Assembly: GCF_050947875.1 (NCBI RefSeq)
Contig: NC_134570.1
Span: 103,464,122-103,528,121 of the forward strand
Reading direction: 5' to 3'
Source of the DNA: Dermacentor variabilis
Taxonomy: Eukaryota > Arthropoda > Arachnida > Ixodida > Ixodidae
Length of the DNA stretch: 64,000 nt
The notes under the pieces are model-generated. The model was not told where the DNA came from, ran no database searches, and was given only the letters and a program-made list of their open reading frames with translations. This document shows, one piece after another, positions 42,711 to 55,404 of the stretch. A program made the position numbers and the translations under genes. How positions within the stretch are numbered: the first letter of the stretch is position 1; each line of letters starts with the position of its first letter.

Positions 42711-43950
42711 GACAGAAACTTTTTCTTGACGCGAACGTGTAGAGAGCAATGTGGCAATCCAAGTTTCGTGCATGTGGCCTTTATTTAAAGCACATCCTAC
42801 ATCTTTAGAGGTCCATGCAGGTGCGTAAACACCATGCGTTAAGCGCGTGTTCTTCATGCCCTCCCACGTGATTGTGACTTTTATGCGTGACCTTCTGCTA
42901 CCATAGTAGGTCACGAAAAATTCGACTTAAGGTCCTACACTTCTTGAACCAACTAACTAGAGCTTACTCAGACTAAGATTTTACAGGTTGTTCTGAGTCT
43001 ACATGAGGGAACTCACGAGTGACTATGGCTATCTATCATGACCATTATCTGCAAAAGCTGTGCGCCGTAGACGTAAAATTATATATTGTAACACTTTATT
43101 GTCTCCCTTCTAGTGGCCATTCAAATTTGACCACCCATACAAAAATAATAGGCAGACGTGATGGGCAAAAGAAAGCCAGCAAGCAAGAGTTCAAACGACG
43201 TGCGACGAGGTATGAAAAACACGGAGGAGGAATGCGGCAAAACGTGAGTAACTTACGAGCAGCTCTCACTACAAAATAAGATTCTGGGGATCAAGCAACA
43301 TGCACATAACAACAAGCGCAAAGCTCGGTCGGGAGGGAATGCGGCACGTGAAGGTGTGCCAACACCTATTTCGGCGACAGCTACGGGCAACAGGGAGATG
43401 GCAATGAGATACAGGGACGAAGTGGGTCTGCCGACTGACCAAGACCACGAGAAGATTAACAGATAGAGCCTCAATATAAAGTTCAAGGCAACGAGTAACA
43501 CGGCATTGCAAGGGAAGGGACGAAGGATTATCTGCAGTTTAACTCTGCTTACTCATTGGATGCAAGAGCCTTATGGAAAAAAATTAGCTTTCTTTCTTTT
43601 TTTCTCTCTCTCACTCTTTAGCTGTTGTGACCCTGCCTGCAGATAGCGCTACAAATCAACAACGATAACATGTTTCGTACTATGTTTATCACTTGGTCAG
43701 GAGAGAGTGAATGCGAGCGGCTGACGCAACAAAAAGCCGGCTCCATATTTTCCACTAGCCAACACCAGCGACACCAGCTGCTGCAAAAAAAAAAAAGAAG
43801 TACGGCAGCATTTTCACAACCTTCGCAGGCACGTGCCACATATAGACACTACTAACATTAAAACATTTAGCCATTTGCATAGGCAGCGTCCAGTATCTTT
43901 CTGGAAGTATTCCTGTAGGAAAGATTAATCATGCGTGACTTGCAATGTAA
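42711..43950. other. No gene; upstream flank of gene 2
   Basis: Only short frames, none with a domain. A TTTCTTTCTTTTTTTCTCTC tract is at about 43588-43615 and an A-run at 43785-43797. Confidence 0.45.
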
Positions 43951-43961
43951 CTTAGAGCGAG

Positions 43962-43969
43962 TATAAAAG
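43962..43969 (+). promoter_or_regulatory. TATA box of gene 2
   Basis: GAGCGAGTATAAAAGGACCC, about 78 bp before the start codon, the same spacing as in gene 1. Confidence 0.8.
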
Positions 43970-44039
43970 GACCCTACCGTCTTCCTACCAAGTCATAGCT
44001 TCTTATAGCACCGTGCAGCTGTGAAATATCAAGTCAACC

Positions 44040-45119
44040 ATGATTCCTGTGAGTAAAAACAATTCAGTTTGCATTTTTCTGCATGAAATGTGAACATAAC
44101 CATGCTCCATGGCAACTGATGCTCACCGCGCTTCAAAATTCTGAAAACAATTCGCACTGCAGTTAACCCAAATGTTGTACTAATTTTCAAGGAAGTGGTC
44201 ATTACAACCATTTATCCAGTACGAGAAAATATTTTCCCCAACGGAACTCTAGTAGGGGTCTCCATGAAGGCCATTAACGGCCTTCCTTTATTATGCAGAA
44301 ACTTTAGAGGCTGTGCAGAGGCACAAATAGTCCCAAACCAGGCCATCAATGGCTGTCGTAGCGAAGCCACTGGATTTCGTCGCCTTAGATACAGTAGAAA
44401 CGGAGGTAGTAGCCTACATATTTTTGACTTCGAAGGTACATTTTAGTTATGAACGCGGCTTTCTGCAAGTTCGGAGCTACTCTTTTACATTGGATAGGTG
44501 CTTTTATTGTATTATGCCCAACGTCAATCTTGTCTGTCATCTGCTATAATGAAAAGTTCTAGCGTACGACATTTTATGTGAATACATGCCCAGAAGTGTG
44601 AAGCGTCTTTCGGCAGATCCGTTTTAGCCTAAAGATATTTCAGCCTTGTATTTCTTAGTCTTCAACGTGAACTGTGACACTTCCAATATTTCAACGGTTC
44701 AAAACCTTGTCTGTTCATTTGAATTATAAAATGAAAATGCGTCTGGTATGATGGCTTGCATGACATCTACCACGCAGGTCCTGTGCCTCTTCTCCGCTCT
44801 GCTGAGCAACGCCCTCGCGGTGTACGTCCCCACGTACGGGCTACCCTTGGCCGGCTACCCTGCCGCTGTGCCAGCTGTGACGACGGTGCACGCAGCCCCA
44901 ATAACAGCAGTGCAAACTGTCCACCATGCGGTGCCTATCACTCCCACGGTGCACAACGTGGCTACCCCGTACGGCTACCGCACCACTGGAGTCAGCTACA
45001 GCCACAGGGTCGACGCCCACCCGGTGCGTGTCCGCTACGTGCAGGGACTTGCTCCGTACGGCCTCAACTACGGCTATGGGCTGGACGCCTTCGGATACAC
45101 CACTCTTCTGAAGAAATAA
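44040..45119 (+). CDS. Secreted Val/Pro/Tyr-rich cuticle-like protein, gene 2
   Basis: Exon 1 44040-44048 (ATG ATT CCT), intron 44049-44777 (729 bp, GTGAGT...CACGCAG, phase 0), exon 2 44778-45119. The product is 116 residues with signal peptide MIPVLCLFSALLSNALA. The mature chain starts VYVPTYGLPLAGYP, has VHAAPITAVQTVHHAVPITP, the same core TTGVSYSHRVDAHP, and the tail GYGLDAFGYTTLLKK. It lacks gene 1's SPYGYGVSPYGYAP extension. It is intact. An extracellular structural (cuticle) role is inferred from composition. It lies outside the segmental duplication that links genes 1 and 3. Confidence 0.8.
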
Positions 45120-45122
45120 ATG

Positions 45123-46909
45123 GTGAGTAGCCAGCGAGGACTGCACGTGCTGCTTCCACATCACTCTACGTCGAATACATGTAGGGTCACCACTTTGAGT
45201 ATGTTATCTACAACGGCGGTATTCATTGGAACGCAGATGGACGAAAGAACTCAAGGAACAAAGTGCTCATTTTCAACTAAAGGCTTATTCGTTTCGCTGC
45301 GCAATTTTGTGTAGCTGCCAGGCTAACGCATGGTACATGTATGTCGCCATACAGAAAATGCGCAACAGAAAATACTTAAGAAACGTGGTAAGTACCAACA
45401 CCTTTAAATTGGCAGTTGAATTTCAACATCTTATTCTTTTCATTCAGCGCCTATTTCCATCTCTGTTTATGGCGTTGCAGTAATTAATGAACCATTATCA
45501 ACTTGCGTAGTTTCCTTTTCACCTATAGAAACGTGCATCCTAATTTGCCACGCCAAGATCTTCTGAACGCGTGAGAAGGCGCCAGCCTTCCCCTCTGTTT
45601 GTGATTCAAGGAATATTTTACACTAATATAAACTTAATAGTAATCAGCTGCTTCATCAGCAGGGATACATACCTAAGTGGTGACCCTCGTCCTGACATGT
45701 AACCCTGTTTTATTATAACTAAACAGTAAGCTAGACACAAGACATTCAGTGCTCATCTATCGAATCGACTTTTTATAAATTCATTTATCAAAGTGCAGTG
45801 TAACCACAGTATGCATGACAACAGATACCACAAAACGCTGTTTGAATTCATACACAACACAGGCCTTGCTGCACACACATAACACACACCAAACGTGATG
45901 AATTCAGACACCCACTTTACAGCGCTATAAAAATAACAACCACGCAAAAACAGCGAGTGGATACCATGGCGTTGCTTCATTTTGTAATGAAAGTTTTGGA
46001 GATCCAAGCGCCTTCAGCTTTGTTTACCTGATTGAGTCATCATTCCCTTGGTCCTCGCAGGAGTGATAATTGCAATGAGCCGAAACATTCTTTTGTGCAT
46101 TTCGCTTTATAATCAGGACAGTATGTCTTCACAATACCACTCTTTGGAGTACTGACCACAAGTACACAGTACATTCGTCGTAAGGTCTCGGCATTTATTC
46201 TATGTTTTTCTGTCCTGATCGTTCCAGGACATCAAGGCCAAGCGACGAAGCAGTGAGAATCCTGACTTTGAGAATGATCCACAGGAAGCAACAATACTAC
46301 AAGATACCGCTGGCCACAGCTGCGGCTTTTGTTTTCGGTTCACGAGTCTGAGAAGAGAAAACAGGAAATGAAGATGTGATAAGCATCTGTTAAGTTTTTA
46401 AATATATTCGATCGAATAAAAACATGTTAGTCACTTACAGGGTACTTGATCTTTTTATTTTATTTCACATCTTTTTGAGGATCGCGTCCTTCTTGTAACA
46501 AAAGTCAGTCACGCATAATAATTATCCATGAGCTCAAACAGTGTTTTCTCCTAGAGTTTCCTGCGGAACAGAATGTCAGCGCGCCGCAAGGACCCTCCAT
46601 AATAAATACAAATGTGCCAAATTAGGCCTTGTAACTATCTAACAAACCACTGCGAACGTTATCAATCGAAACTATGCTCCTTCTATTGAATTCGGCTTTA
46701 AGTCGATGTTTATTCCCATCAGTCGATTGAGCTGTCAGAAACTACAGCTACCCAACACACTCAAGCTTGCCTTGCTACTACCAGTGTTGTCTCAGGTGTC
46801 GGCCAACTTAAGTGACGTAGACAAGTCTCTATCAACAGCATGTATCGAAACATGCGAAATTGCACGAGTGAAGCGAGGATTCCACTCACCAGGACCGATA
46901 CTGCGACCA
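45123..46909. other. No gene recognised downstream of gene 2
   Basis: This probably includes the gene 2 3' UTR, but I could not fix a polyadenylation signal; the first clear AATAAA is at about 46414, 1.3 kb past the stop. No domain-bearing frames. Confidence 0.45.
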
Positions 46910-47160
46910 TAGCTAGGCACTATATGCTTATACTCCACCACTCACCAATCATTTTTCACTCTGTGTACACATTCATACTCACGTTCACTACCATTCGTCG
47001 GCACTCACTAACCAGCATTCACGTGCCTAAACAGTCAGTTCCATTCACACTTACCGGCACGCACTCACTCCCATACTCTCGTCAACTCACACTCACCGGT
47101 ACTCCCTACCATGAGTGAGCATGTCAACTATAAAGCACCGTCACTGGCAATCGTTCATGC
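46910..47160. repeat. Degenerate CACTCA-type tandem sequence
   Basis: Irregular repetition of CACTCAC, ACTCACTCCC and CTCACACTCACCGG words with no fixed period. It may be a decayed minisatellite. No coding content. Confidence 0.5.
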
Positions 47161-49924
47161 TCACTTTAGGCGGCACTTACCCTCTGTGCAAGCTCACCCG
47201 CGCAAACTAACCTGCACTTCCTCCCGCCAGCAAAATTGTAAAATGAGTGTTCACCGAGTATGAGTCACTTTATTCGTAACAATGCCGACCTATATCTCAA
47301 AGGCAGCTTCGCCATCTGGCAAGCAACGTTAGCCCATTGCAATACCACAAATATGAGGCGCACTACAGGCACGAAATCAACCCTTCGCCCCAACCCCGAC
47401 CTCCACTCGAAGTCAGGTTTCTCTTTTGGGTAGATCGTGTGTGAAAATCCTACGTACCTAACTAGTTTCTCTTCTCTGTAGATCGTGGTTAGAAGATGCC
47501 CCCAGGAAACCTTACACAACGCTCATTTGAATGGTTGACACTACTGCATGCGTCGTCTGCGTCGTCGAAGTAAACATTCCTCACCATATTGTTCCACTTT
47601 CCAAATTTTTATTTACAAGGCCAATCAGCGTACGATGCACTGGGATCACTAGATGACCGTCCGCTGTTCGTGCTGATGCTGTCTTCAACAACGAACCGCT
47701 ACTTATCAGCCCAGTAAGAAGTGAAGGTACATTTGTGCTTTTCGTCAAACAATTACTTGTGCGAGCCTACTTCGCTGCGCGCGTGCTTCGTGCGTGGTCG
47801 TCGTGCAATGCTGTCCACAATGCTCATTTTTTCACTGGAGGACTGCTATTCCTCAGAACATGCGCGCACTAAAATGAAATAATTGCATTATTCTGCAATG
47901 TTATTTCCGTTTCTTGAATTTATGACCGAACACCAACTGTGCTTCACTATGTGTAGCCCCCGTACACACCACCGAAGCACGTTGGCATTCGCGTATGCGT
48001 CAATTCCGTTAGAAATAAGATTCTGACAACATTTAATTAAGCAACATGCGTAAATACAAATCTGGCTTAATGGATCCATTCATCCATTGATGGAGCTGCG
48101 TCGCCCCTTTAGCCGTTCCCAGGAATATTAAAACCGTTCCTTATCTCATAACTAGTCCACGGCAAGCGCACACCTATGGTAAACGTAGCACGCATTGTTA
48201 TAAATGTGAAGCCCTGTCTGTCGGGATTGAACATGATAGAACTACTTTACGGGCAAAATATATATGCATTCACTACTAGGGCCCGCCTCAAATTTCTCGT
48301 GGTAGCTTTATTACGTGTATATTAACAAAATTATCCTAAAATAGCCAATGGTTTCGGCACTTCCAATTTTTTCGTTGTTCGGTGAGCGGGGGGGGGGGGG
48401 GTGTAAGCAGAGGAGCATTTTACACGCGCTGTGTTACCTTTATAGACAATGCCTTTGTTTATTTTACAACAAAACACACCTGCCAATCATTTCCAAAGGT
48501 GAAGGACCAGTCACCGAAACTACGGGCAAGAAGCGAGCTGGAAACGCCGGAGTTTCTTTTTTCCTATTTTCTATGACGACTCTTACACAAAATAAAGCAA
48601 GGAGCAACGACGACACTTAGATGCATATTGTTGTTGACTCTGTCATTTGCGGTGCTTTATTTTTGTCCACAAATTTTCCGATTACAGCTGTTCTCTATAT
48701 TTTGGCTCTTTATGTCTTCTTTCCTTGCCACGCGCTGAATACTAAACGCACTATAGCATTGCTGCACGGGCATTCATCCGCATTTCCTATCGGCTCGTGG
48801 TAGCATTCATTCATAGGCGTTACATGCACATCTTACGGTACTATACGCATTCGTAAATTAGAAACATAGAAAATATGCTATGCAGCCAAAAAAAGTGACA
48901 CTGATTTGTAGGCAGTACCTGCAAGGAAATAAAACTAAGCGGACACCACACTGCAAATTGTTGCAGCATGCACAAAGTGCCTTCTGCAGACGAAAGAAAC
49001 GAGGCGTTGCTTAAATGCTTCCAATGTGCGTTCAAACATTGCCAGCAGTCCAGCAACACAATGGCGCACAGTATCTGGCCCCGCGTACCTGAGGAGTGGA
49101 CATAAAATATTTCAAGTAAGCTCGAGCAAGAACGGAACCGGCATTTTTTTTATTTAATGCTGTGTATTAGGGTTACTACAAAAACGGTCTACTGCAATGT
49201 GGGGCCAGTGCCTGCAAATGCTGCAAGTGTGGCAGTTCAGCCACCACGTGAACAATGGGTAGTGCATGCATTCGCCTGATCTCAGTCCTTGGGACTTCGA
49301 ATGGCTTGGTGACATTGCAAATAGACCGCTTTGAACAACACATTGCGCTAGGAGCTCAAACATTTGCTTCAAGTACGCACGTGCGTGGATAATCATTTCC
49401 TTTCTGTGTTTGCAAAACGATCATTGCTCGGAAATTAAGAACATAAAGCGTATTGACTAATCTCACAAGAACGCCTGCAGCCACAAGTACGAGGATTAGG
49501 CAAATCGATGTGCTAACCATAATTCCCGTGATAACCGAAACGATCGAACCTCCTAAGTGCCCTATGGTAATTTTTGTAATAAGGTCTAAGGGGAACTGAA
49601 TTCCCGGAGATTCCGTTGACACACGGGAAACATAAACAAGTGATGTACTTTACGCACGACGAAAAGAATGGAAATGGCAACACGCAAATCTCTGCCGAAA
49701 TAAAAAAAACAACTGAAAGCAATCGCGAACTACGCATACAGGTTTGGGGGTACCGTGCGTACATTCTGTGACCACAGTTCGTTTCTGGTCAATCTTTAAC
49801 AGAGATGAAAGCATAGAAAATGTCAAGAATTGAGCGTAGATTTCTTTTTCGGCGCTTAAGGAGCCGCGTGCGAAGTGCACGTTGCGAAAACTTGCGGAGA
49901 ATTATAACAGCGATGTAAGTTGTT
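47161..49924. other. No gene recognised
   Basis: Short frames only, a poly-G run at 48387-48400, and no known repeat end. It is the longest stretch of the window without an identifiable element. Confidence 0.45.
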
Positions 49925-50239
49925 CTGCGATGAAAGCTAGAGAGAGAGATAGCAAAGAGAGGGAAGGCAGGCAGGTCAACCAGACGAGCGTCCGGTTCGC
50001 TACTCTACACTGGGGGAAGGGAAAGGGGAACATAAAGAGGAAAGGGGGATAGAGGGGACTCTGTCGTGCACGCAGCAAAGTGCTTGGAAATCAGTCAAGT
50101 CAAAGCAAGTGCTCCGTCAATACGTTAGGCTGCCGTCAATCTTGGTGGTTCATAGATGGGATGCACGTTGAAGTTACCAGTGAAGACTAAGGATCCTGTG
50201 GGCGTCAGCAATACGTTGCAGTACGTGGCAGTATATAAG

Positions 50240-51983
50240 CTAAACCTTAGCCGTTCTGACTTCAGTGCAAATATAATGATGCGGGTGCGCCATGATGCTT
50301 ACTCGAGAGTTGCAAGTACTGAATTGAGAGCATCCCAGCACTTGCATTGAACTTCGCGCTGATGGAGTGCGCAGGTTATTTAAGAGCATTCGAAGGGTAT
50401 TCATCAGAGACCGGAGCATCGTAACGACTTGCCAGCCTTCTTCGGGCAATTCGTCAGGAACCCGCGCTGTTCGCTCTACAGCCTTGCGCAGCTGTATCAC
50501 TTCACGTGGCTTCGGCTCCGGCAGTGGCATCAGCTGCGGCATCGCCTCCGGTTGTGGCATCGGCTGCGGTATCGCCTCCGGCTGTGGCATCTCCTCCGGC
50601 TGTGGCATCGGCTGCACCACCGACGGTGGCATCGGCTGCGGCATCAGCTGTGGCTTCGGTTGTGACTTCTACTGTTGTTCTGGCTGTGGCTGTTGCTTTA
50701 GCAGTGAGGACCAAGTTGTATTGTTCTCCGCCATGGCCTTGTCAGATTTAGATTGAATTGCTACTGGGCCTAGGGGGCAGAGGAGGAGGTGTTGTCGGAT
50801 GGGGCGCACTCTTCACAGAGGTGTCAGCGTTCTTTGAAGTCCGGTGGCGTCGGGAGCGTCGCTTTCTAAAGGCCGCAACAGCTTCCCGACGAGACGAATC
50901 GTCTCTCGCCATCCGCTTCAAGATCGCTTTTTCCTTCTTAATTTTGGGGCAGTCCTTCGAGGAAGCATCACGGGACCCAATGCAATTGGCGCATTTCAGA
51001 ACCGTGGCTGTGCAAGAGTCTGCAACGTGGGACTCACTGCAGCGTGAGCAAACTCTCGTGTTATGGCACACGGCGCTCGCGTGTCGCAGCTTCATACAAT
51101 TGCGGCATTGCAGTGGCCTTGGGATGAATGGTCGCACAAGATGTCTAAAGTGGCCCACCTTGACGTGCGAAGGGAGAATCTGGCCCTTGAATATAATTTT
51201 CACACAGCGGGATGTGCCGAGGCGATACACATGTGTTATGGCGACGTCATCAACGGCAGGCTTCACTAGAATCAGCAAGTCGGCGCTGGAGATGGAGACG
51301 TCTACGTCGTAGATGACACCAGTAGTTGAATCACTGTTCTGGGGGATGTACGAGCGGAGCTTAACGCCACCTAGTTCTGTAAATTTAGTCGAATTTCTCA
51401 ACGTAGTCTCATGTGTGACGTTGATAGCCAGCACATTTTTTCGTGTGTTAACTCTAACGTCTTCAATCTGATTTGGCGCTACCGCTTCAAGTTGCACCGA
51501 TACAGACTGTCTGTTGAGTCCCCTCAGATTGTCGGTAGCGAGTTCTGGTACAAATAGAATCGTACTGACTGCGGTATTCTGAGTTGGTCCTACTGTTGAC
51601 GTGCTCAAAGGCATGGATGCCCTGGTGGTGTGTCTTCGTTTCGCCTTGCGGCTCCGCACAAGCTCAAAGGCGTCGTCGGAGATGTCCTCACTGCTGAGCG
51701 AGTAGACGCTGGTGTCATCGTCGTCGATGTCGCTCTGGAGGCCGGACCGCTTCCTAGACGCAGCCGCCACTGAAGTCGCCGTTCCCGGCAGAGGATCCGT
51801 CAACTTGCATCCGCGCCACGAACCATGCGGGCTCTCCAAAGATGTACGCAGAAATAAGGAAAATACAGCTGAGCTAGAGAAACAGCGTTCTGGCTCGCAG
51901 ACACTTCGTGTTCGTGAAAGAGATTTTCCGGAAATATATATGTGCTGCAGTGTAAGGTTTCTGCGAAGTATAACTAAACTCAT
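50240..51983 (-). pseudogene. ORF1 of element C (gag-like, zinc knuckles)
   Basis: An open frame of 411 codons (51983-50748); the true start may lie near residue 65-75, where the family-like sequence begins (SRKRSGLQSDIDDDD). It has VAPNQIEDVRVNTRKN, TTGVIYDVDVSI, ITHVYRLGTSRCVKIIF, then three Cys clusters: CRNCMKLRHASAVC, CSRCSESHVADSC and CANCIGSRDASSKDC. After the stop at 50748 a shifted frame continues with Pro/Gln/Met repeats and VVTMLRSLMNTLRMLLNNLR, matching the C-terminal block of element B. It is an RNA chaperone of LINE RNPs, frameshifted here. Confidence 0.78.
50500..50700 (-). repeat. Minisatellite-like tract coding Pro/Gln-Met repeats
   Basis: Repeated GGCATCGGCTGCGGCATC-type words (+ strand) encode QPMPQPEAMPQ in the ORF1 frame and ADATAGGDA in another. 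It is imperfect with a 6-12 base period. The repeat probably drove the frame change in this ORF1. Confidence 0.7.
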
Positions 51984-52000
51984 ATGGTTAACATTCTAAT

Positions 52001-52644
52001 TTGGTTTCCGCGAATTCCATCTCTCTACCTACGTCGATATCGCGCAACAAGAAACGTTAATCTGAACGCATTCACCCTACTGCACACTCTATTAAACTTA
52101 ATTTGTTTGTTTAAGGTTCTAACATATATATTTACCTGCTATCTTTATTTCTCGTGCTTGGGTCAATTTTGCGCTGTAATAAATATGAATAATAAACAAT
52201 ATACCTATCGTTCCTGTCTTCTCATCTAACGTGGATGTTTTCGTCGTATAGAAATTACGGTTATCATTCTTAATTTTCTCATGAACATGACAAGCCTACC
52301 TGTCACGTAATAAATGCCTCATTCGTAAAGCTAACGAGCTGGAAGAAAACAAATTGATGCCTTTCCCGTAATGGAGAGCAGATGTAAACATGAAATGGCA
52401 ACCGGCAAAGCTGATTGGTTGGAGATGATACTAGCCACAATCATAAAATGGGTGTAGTGCATGTTCGCAACGGCCCACCCCACCAAATCACGCCACACCA
52501 TGCCGCACCACACCGCACCACGCCATAATGTGTGCTGGTCCATATGGACGCTGCTCAGCTAGAAAAAGAAAACCGGCTGAAGGCCGCATAACTGGCCGCG
52601 GAAGACGCCAGGGAGAGATAGCGCGCTGCCCAGCTAGAAGAAGA
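52001..52644. other. No gene; CACCA-rich stretch at 52477-52523
   Basis: A short imperfect CCACACCATGCCGCACCACA run. Otherwise no features. Confidence 0.45.
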
Positions 52645-52850
52645 ATGAATTGAATTCTCGCGTTTTACGTGTTCAAGCACGATTTGATTATGAAGCACGC
52701 CGTAGTGGGGGACTCCAGACTAATTTTGACCACCGAGGGATCTTTAGCGTGCCCCCAATGCATGGAACACGGGCGTTTTTGCATTTCGCCTTCATCGAAA
52801 TGCGGCCGCCACGGCCGCGATTTCATCCCACGATCTCGTGCTTATAGTAC
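52645..52850 (-). repeat. Ruka-like SINE (minus), head truncated
   Basis: The minus strand reads GCCGTGGCGGCCGCATTTCG, AGGCGAAATGCAAAAACGCC, CCACTACGGCGTGCTTCATA and a CACGTAAAACGCGAGAATTC tail. It lies back to back with the + strand SINE at 52862. Confidence 0.8.
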
Positions 52851-52861
52851 AACTGTATAGT

Positions 52862-53090
52862 CCCTTCCGCGGTAGCTTAGTGGCTATAGCGCAGTGTTGT
52901 TGAGCCCGACGTCGCGGGTTAAATCCCAACTACTTCTGCCGCATTCCGACGGGGACAGAATGCAAAGATGCTCGTGTTACGCGCATGACGTGCACGTTAA
53001 AGAACCCTGGTGGTTATAATTAAACCGGAGTCCCGCACTACGGCGATTTTCACAATCAGATCTTAGTTTTGCAAGCGAAAGCCGAGCATT
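52862..53090 (+). repeat. Ruka-like SINE (plus)
   Basis: tRNA-like head CCGCGGTAGCTTAGTGGCTA (A-box), B-box-like GGGTTAAATCCCAA, body ACAGAATGCAAAGATGCTCG, ACGTTAAAGAACCCTGGTGG, CCCGCACTACGGCGATTTTC and a long T run instead of the usual tail. Confidence 0.82.
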
Positions 53091-53295
53091 TCATTTTTTT
53101 TTTTTTTTTGCGCGTTTGGAATTCATTATGCGCGTAAGTATCGGGACTCAATACAGTGTGTGCTGCAGCCTGTCTTCGACTAAGGTATTTATGTGATGCA
53201 CTTGGTCTATAACTATACTGGGAATTTATGTATTCTCTTACCTAACTCCACTCTATATTTTTCGAACCGGTGCCTTAATTTCTTCTTTCACATTG

Positions 53296-53405
53296 CTGTA
53301 GTAGTAGTAGTAGTAGTAGTAGTAGCAGTAGTAGTAGTAGTAGTAGTAGTAGTTGTTGTTGCTGTTGTTGTTGTTGTTGTTGTTGTTATTGTTGTTGTTG
53401 TTGTT
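53296..53405 (+). repeat. GTA/GTT trinucleotide microsatellite
   Basis: (GTA)n from 53299 to 53351, interrupted by GCA, passing into (GTT)n to 53405. A compound microsatellite. Confidence 0.95.
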
Positions 53406-54434
53406 TGAAAACGAGTAGCCGTCACCACTGCGCGTGACGAAATATCTCTTTCCTTTATTTTTTCATTTATTCAAAATTAGGAGATTCGTAGCGGTGCAAA
53501 AGTCAGCAGTGACCTCCAGCCACTGCAATTTAAAAGAATGTACCACTGCACACAGGAAGCTTGAGTGGCCGATAAAACTACCTGTTTTGCTCGGCATATT
53601 TCATTTCCTTTTTTTTCTTTTTCGCAGACCGAACACGTCGACTTTTACTCCCCGCGCTTATTATGTATGCAAAATGATGCTCTTTACGACACATCTTTCT
53701 TACTTTAGCGCCACTTCAATCGCTTACGACGCTGAAGGTCACCGATGTTACGATCACCCGCGCCAAGCAAGTACATGACTGTTCAGCTGAATCGAGAAAA
53801 TAAAACTGGTATCTTTCATCGCGTCGAGCCAACGCGACTTCTTACGCAGCTTCATTCCGCGGTTGTGCGAGCTCTGGTGAAAGCCAGTAACGAGCGAATA
53901 TAGACACAGTACTTAAGAACAAGTAAACACCTGATAAATTTAATCAAACGACAATGGACTGCTAAGCTTGAGGCGCCTCCTAAAGAAAAAACTACGTTTC
54001 TGAACAGTTTCAGCACCGGAAGTCTGTGCACCACTGTCCGTGTATCGTCGGTATAGGGTTCAGGAAGCCTGTAAGACTGTGAGTGAGCGTGTGTGCCCGT
54101 AGCACATGGAAAATAAAATAATAATTATTTTTTTCAACAGGCTTGTTCAAAGCAGTCACGGGACGGTCTGCGCTAAAGACCGAAGCGGACGGCTCGATCA
54201 CTTCCCATCGCAATCGCAGCTTCATGCTACGTTGCCCTGCTACGTCACGTGGTTTTTGCCCCACGAGCCGCGCTTCCTCGTGGCACTTGGGTAATGGGGC
54301 GAATTGAAACACTCATTTCGCTCTAGCTGCCTTCATTTACAAGACCATCTTCAAATGCAGGAACACAGAACTACACTTTTATGACGATGTCCTAGAACTC
54401 AATATAAACTTGTGACGTTTAGTTTGTGATTACG
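53406..54434. other. No gene recognised
   Basis: No domain-bearing frames or known repeats. Confidence 0.45.
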
Positions 54435-54704
54435 TAGTTACTTGGTTACCCGCCGTGGTTGCTCAGTGGCTATGGTGTTAGGCTGCTGAGCACAAGGTCG
54501 CGGGATCGAATCCCGGCCACGGCGGCCGCGTTTCGATGGGGGCGAAATGCGAAAACACCCGTGTACTCAGATTTAGGTGCGCGTTAAAGAACCCCAGGTG
54601 GTAGAAATTTCCGGAGCCCCGCACTACGGCGTGCCTCATAATCAGAAAGTGGCTTTGGCACGTAAAACCCCATAAGTTAATTTTTAATTTAGTTACTTTG
54701 TTTA
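54435..54704 (+). repeat. Full-length Ruka-like SINE with target-site duplication
   Basis: Insert 54449-54689. Head CCGCCGTGGTTGCTCAGTGG (A-box) and GGATCGAATCC (B-box, 54503-54513) support Pol III transcription. Body TTTCGATGGGGGCGAAATGC, GTTAAAGAACCCCAGGTGGT, GCACTACGGCGTGCCTCATA and a CACGTAAAACCCCATAAGTT tail. Flanks TAGTTACTTGGTTA (54435-54448) and TAGTTACTTTGTTTA (54690-54704) form a near-perfect TSD. Confidence 0.9.
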
Positions 54705-55061
54705 AATAAATGAACTTGTACTGTTTGTTGTATATACTATTTAACCCCCCCCCCCCTGTTATGCCACATTGGCGCTGTGAGTTCTGTAATAAATAAATAT
54801 AAAAATAAATGGCTCTGATTTTTTTAACATATTGTTTGCTTTGGGTGCAGCTCATCGGTACTAAAGTAGGTTTAAAACTCTGTGGGCTTATTCTTTTTTT
54901 GCTTCTTTTTGTGCTTGCGATAAAACAAAATACTGTCAAACAGCCGACTTGGCTGCCCACTTACGTGCCGCATCACTCGTGTTCTCAAACATGCAGCAAA
55001 CCAACTTATTTTGTATGTGTAACGGGTCGTCTTAGTAGCATATATGACGTGTCATCTTTAT
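54705..55061. other. No gene; short poly-C run
   Basis: Poly-C at 54745-54756; no coding signal. Confidence 0.5.

Positions 55062-55404
<343 letters not shown>

Larger units (their letters stand above)
49925..52000 (-). mobile_element. LINE derivative C: ORF1 plus 3' UTR, ORF2 almost absent
   Basis: On the minus strand: ORF1 from 51983, a Pro/Gln-rich repeat region at 50710-50500, an ORF1 C-terminal block, then about 100 bases later VFTGNFNVHPIYEPP near 50190-50150 (a trace of the endonuclease GDFN motif with D to N). The C/T-rich 3' UTR with CCCAGTGTAGAGTAGCGAAC and a (CT)n tail near 49950-49937 follows directly. All of RT and RNase H is missing. It shares layout and UTR type with element B. 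Confidence 0.75.

Noticed and set aside
44756..45130. 124-codon frame over gene 2 exon 2
   Set aside because: It is the same kind of shadow frame, with no signal peptide or family resemblance.
50758..51312. 184-codon plus-strand frame
   Set aside because: It is antisense to ORF1 of element C.
53193..53408. Open frame ending in poly-Val
   Set aside because: It comes from the GTA/GTT microsatellite.
54449..54530. A functional tRNA gene
   Set aside because: The head is followed directly by a SINE body and tail and flanked by a target duplication, so it is a SINE promoter, not a tRNA gene.
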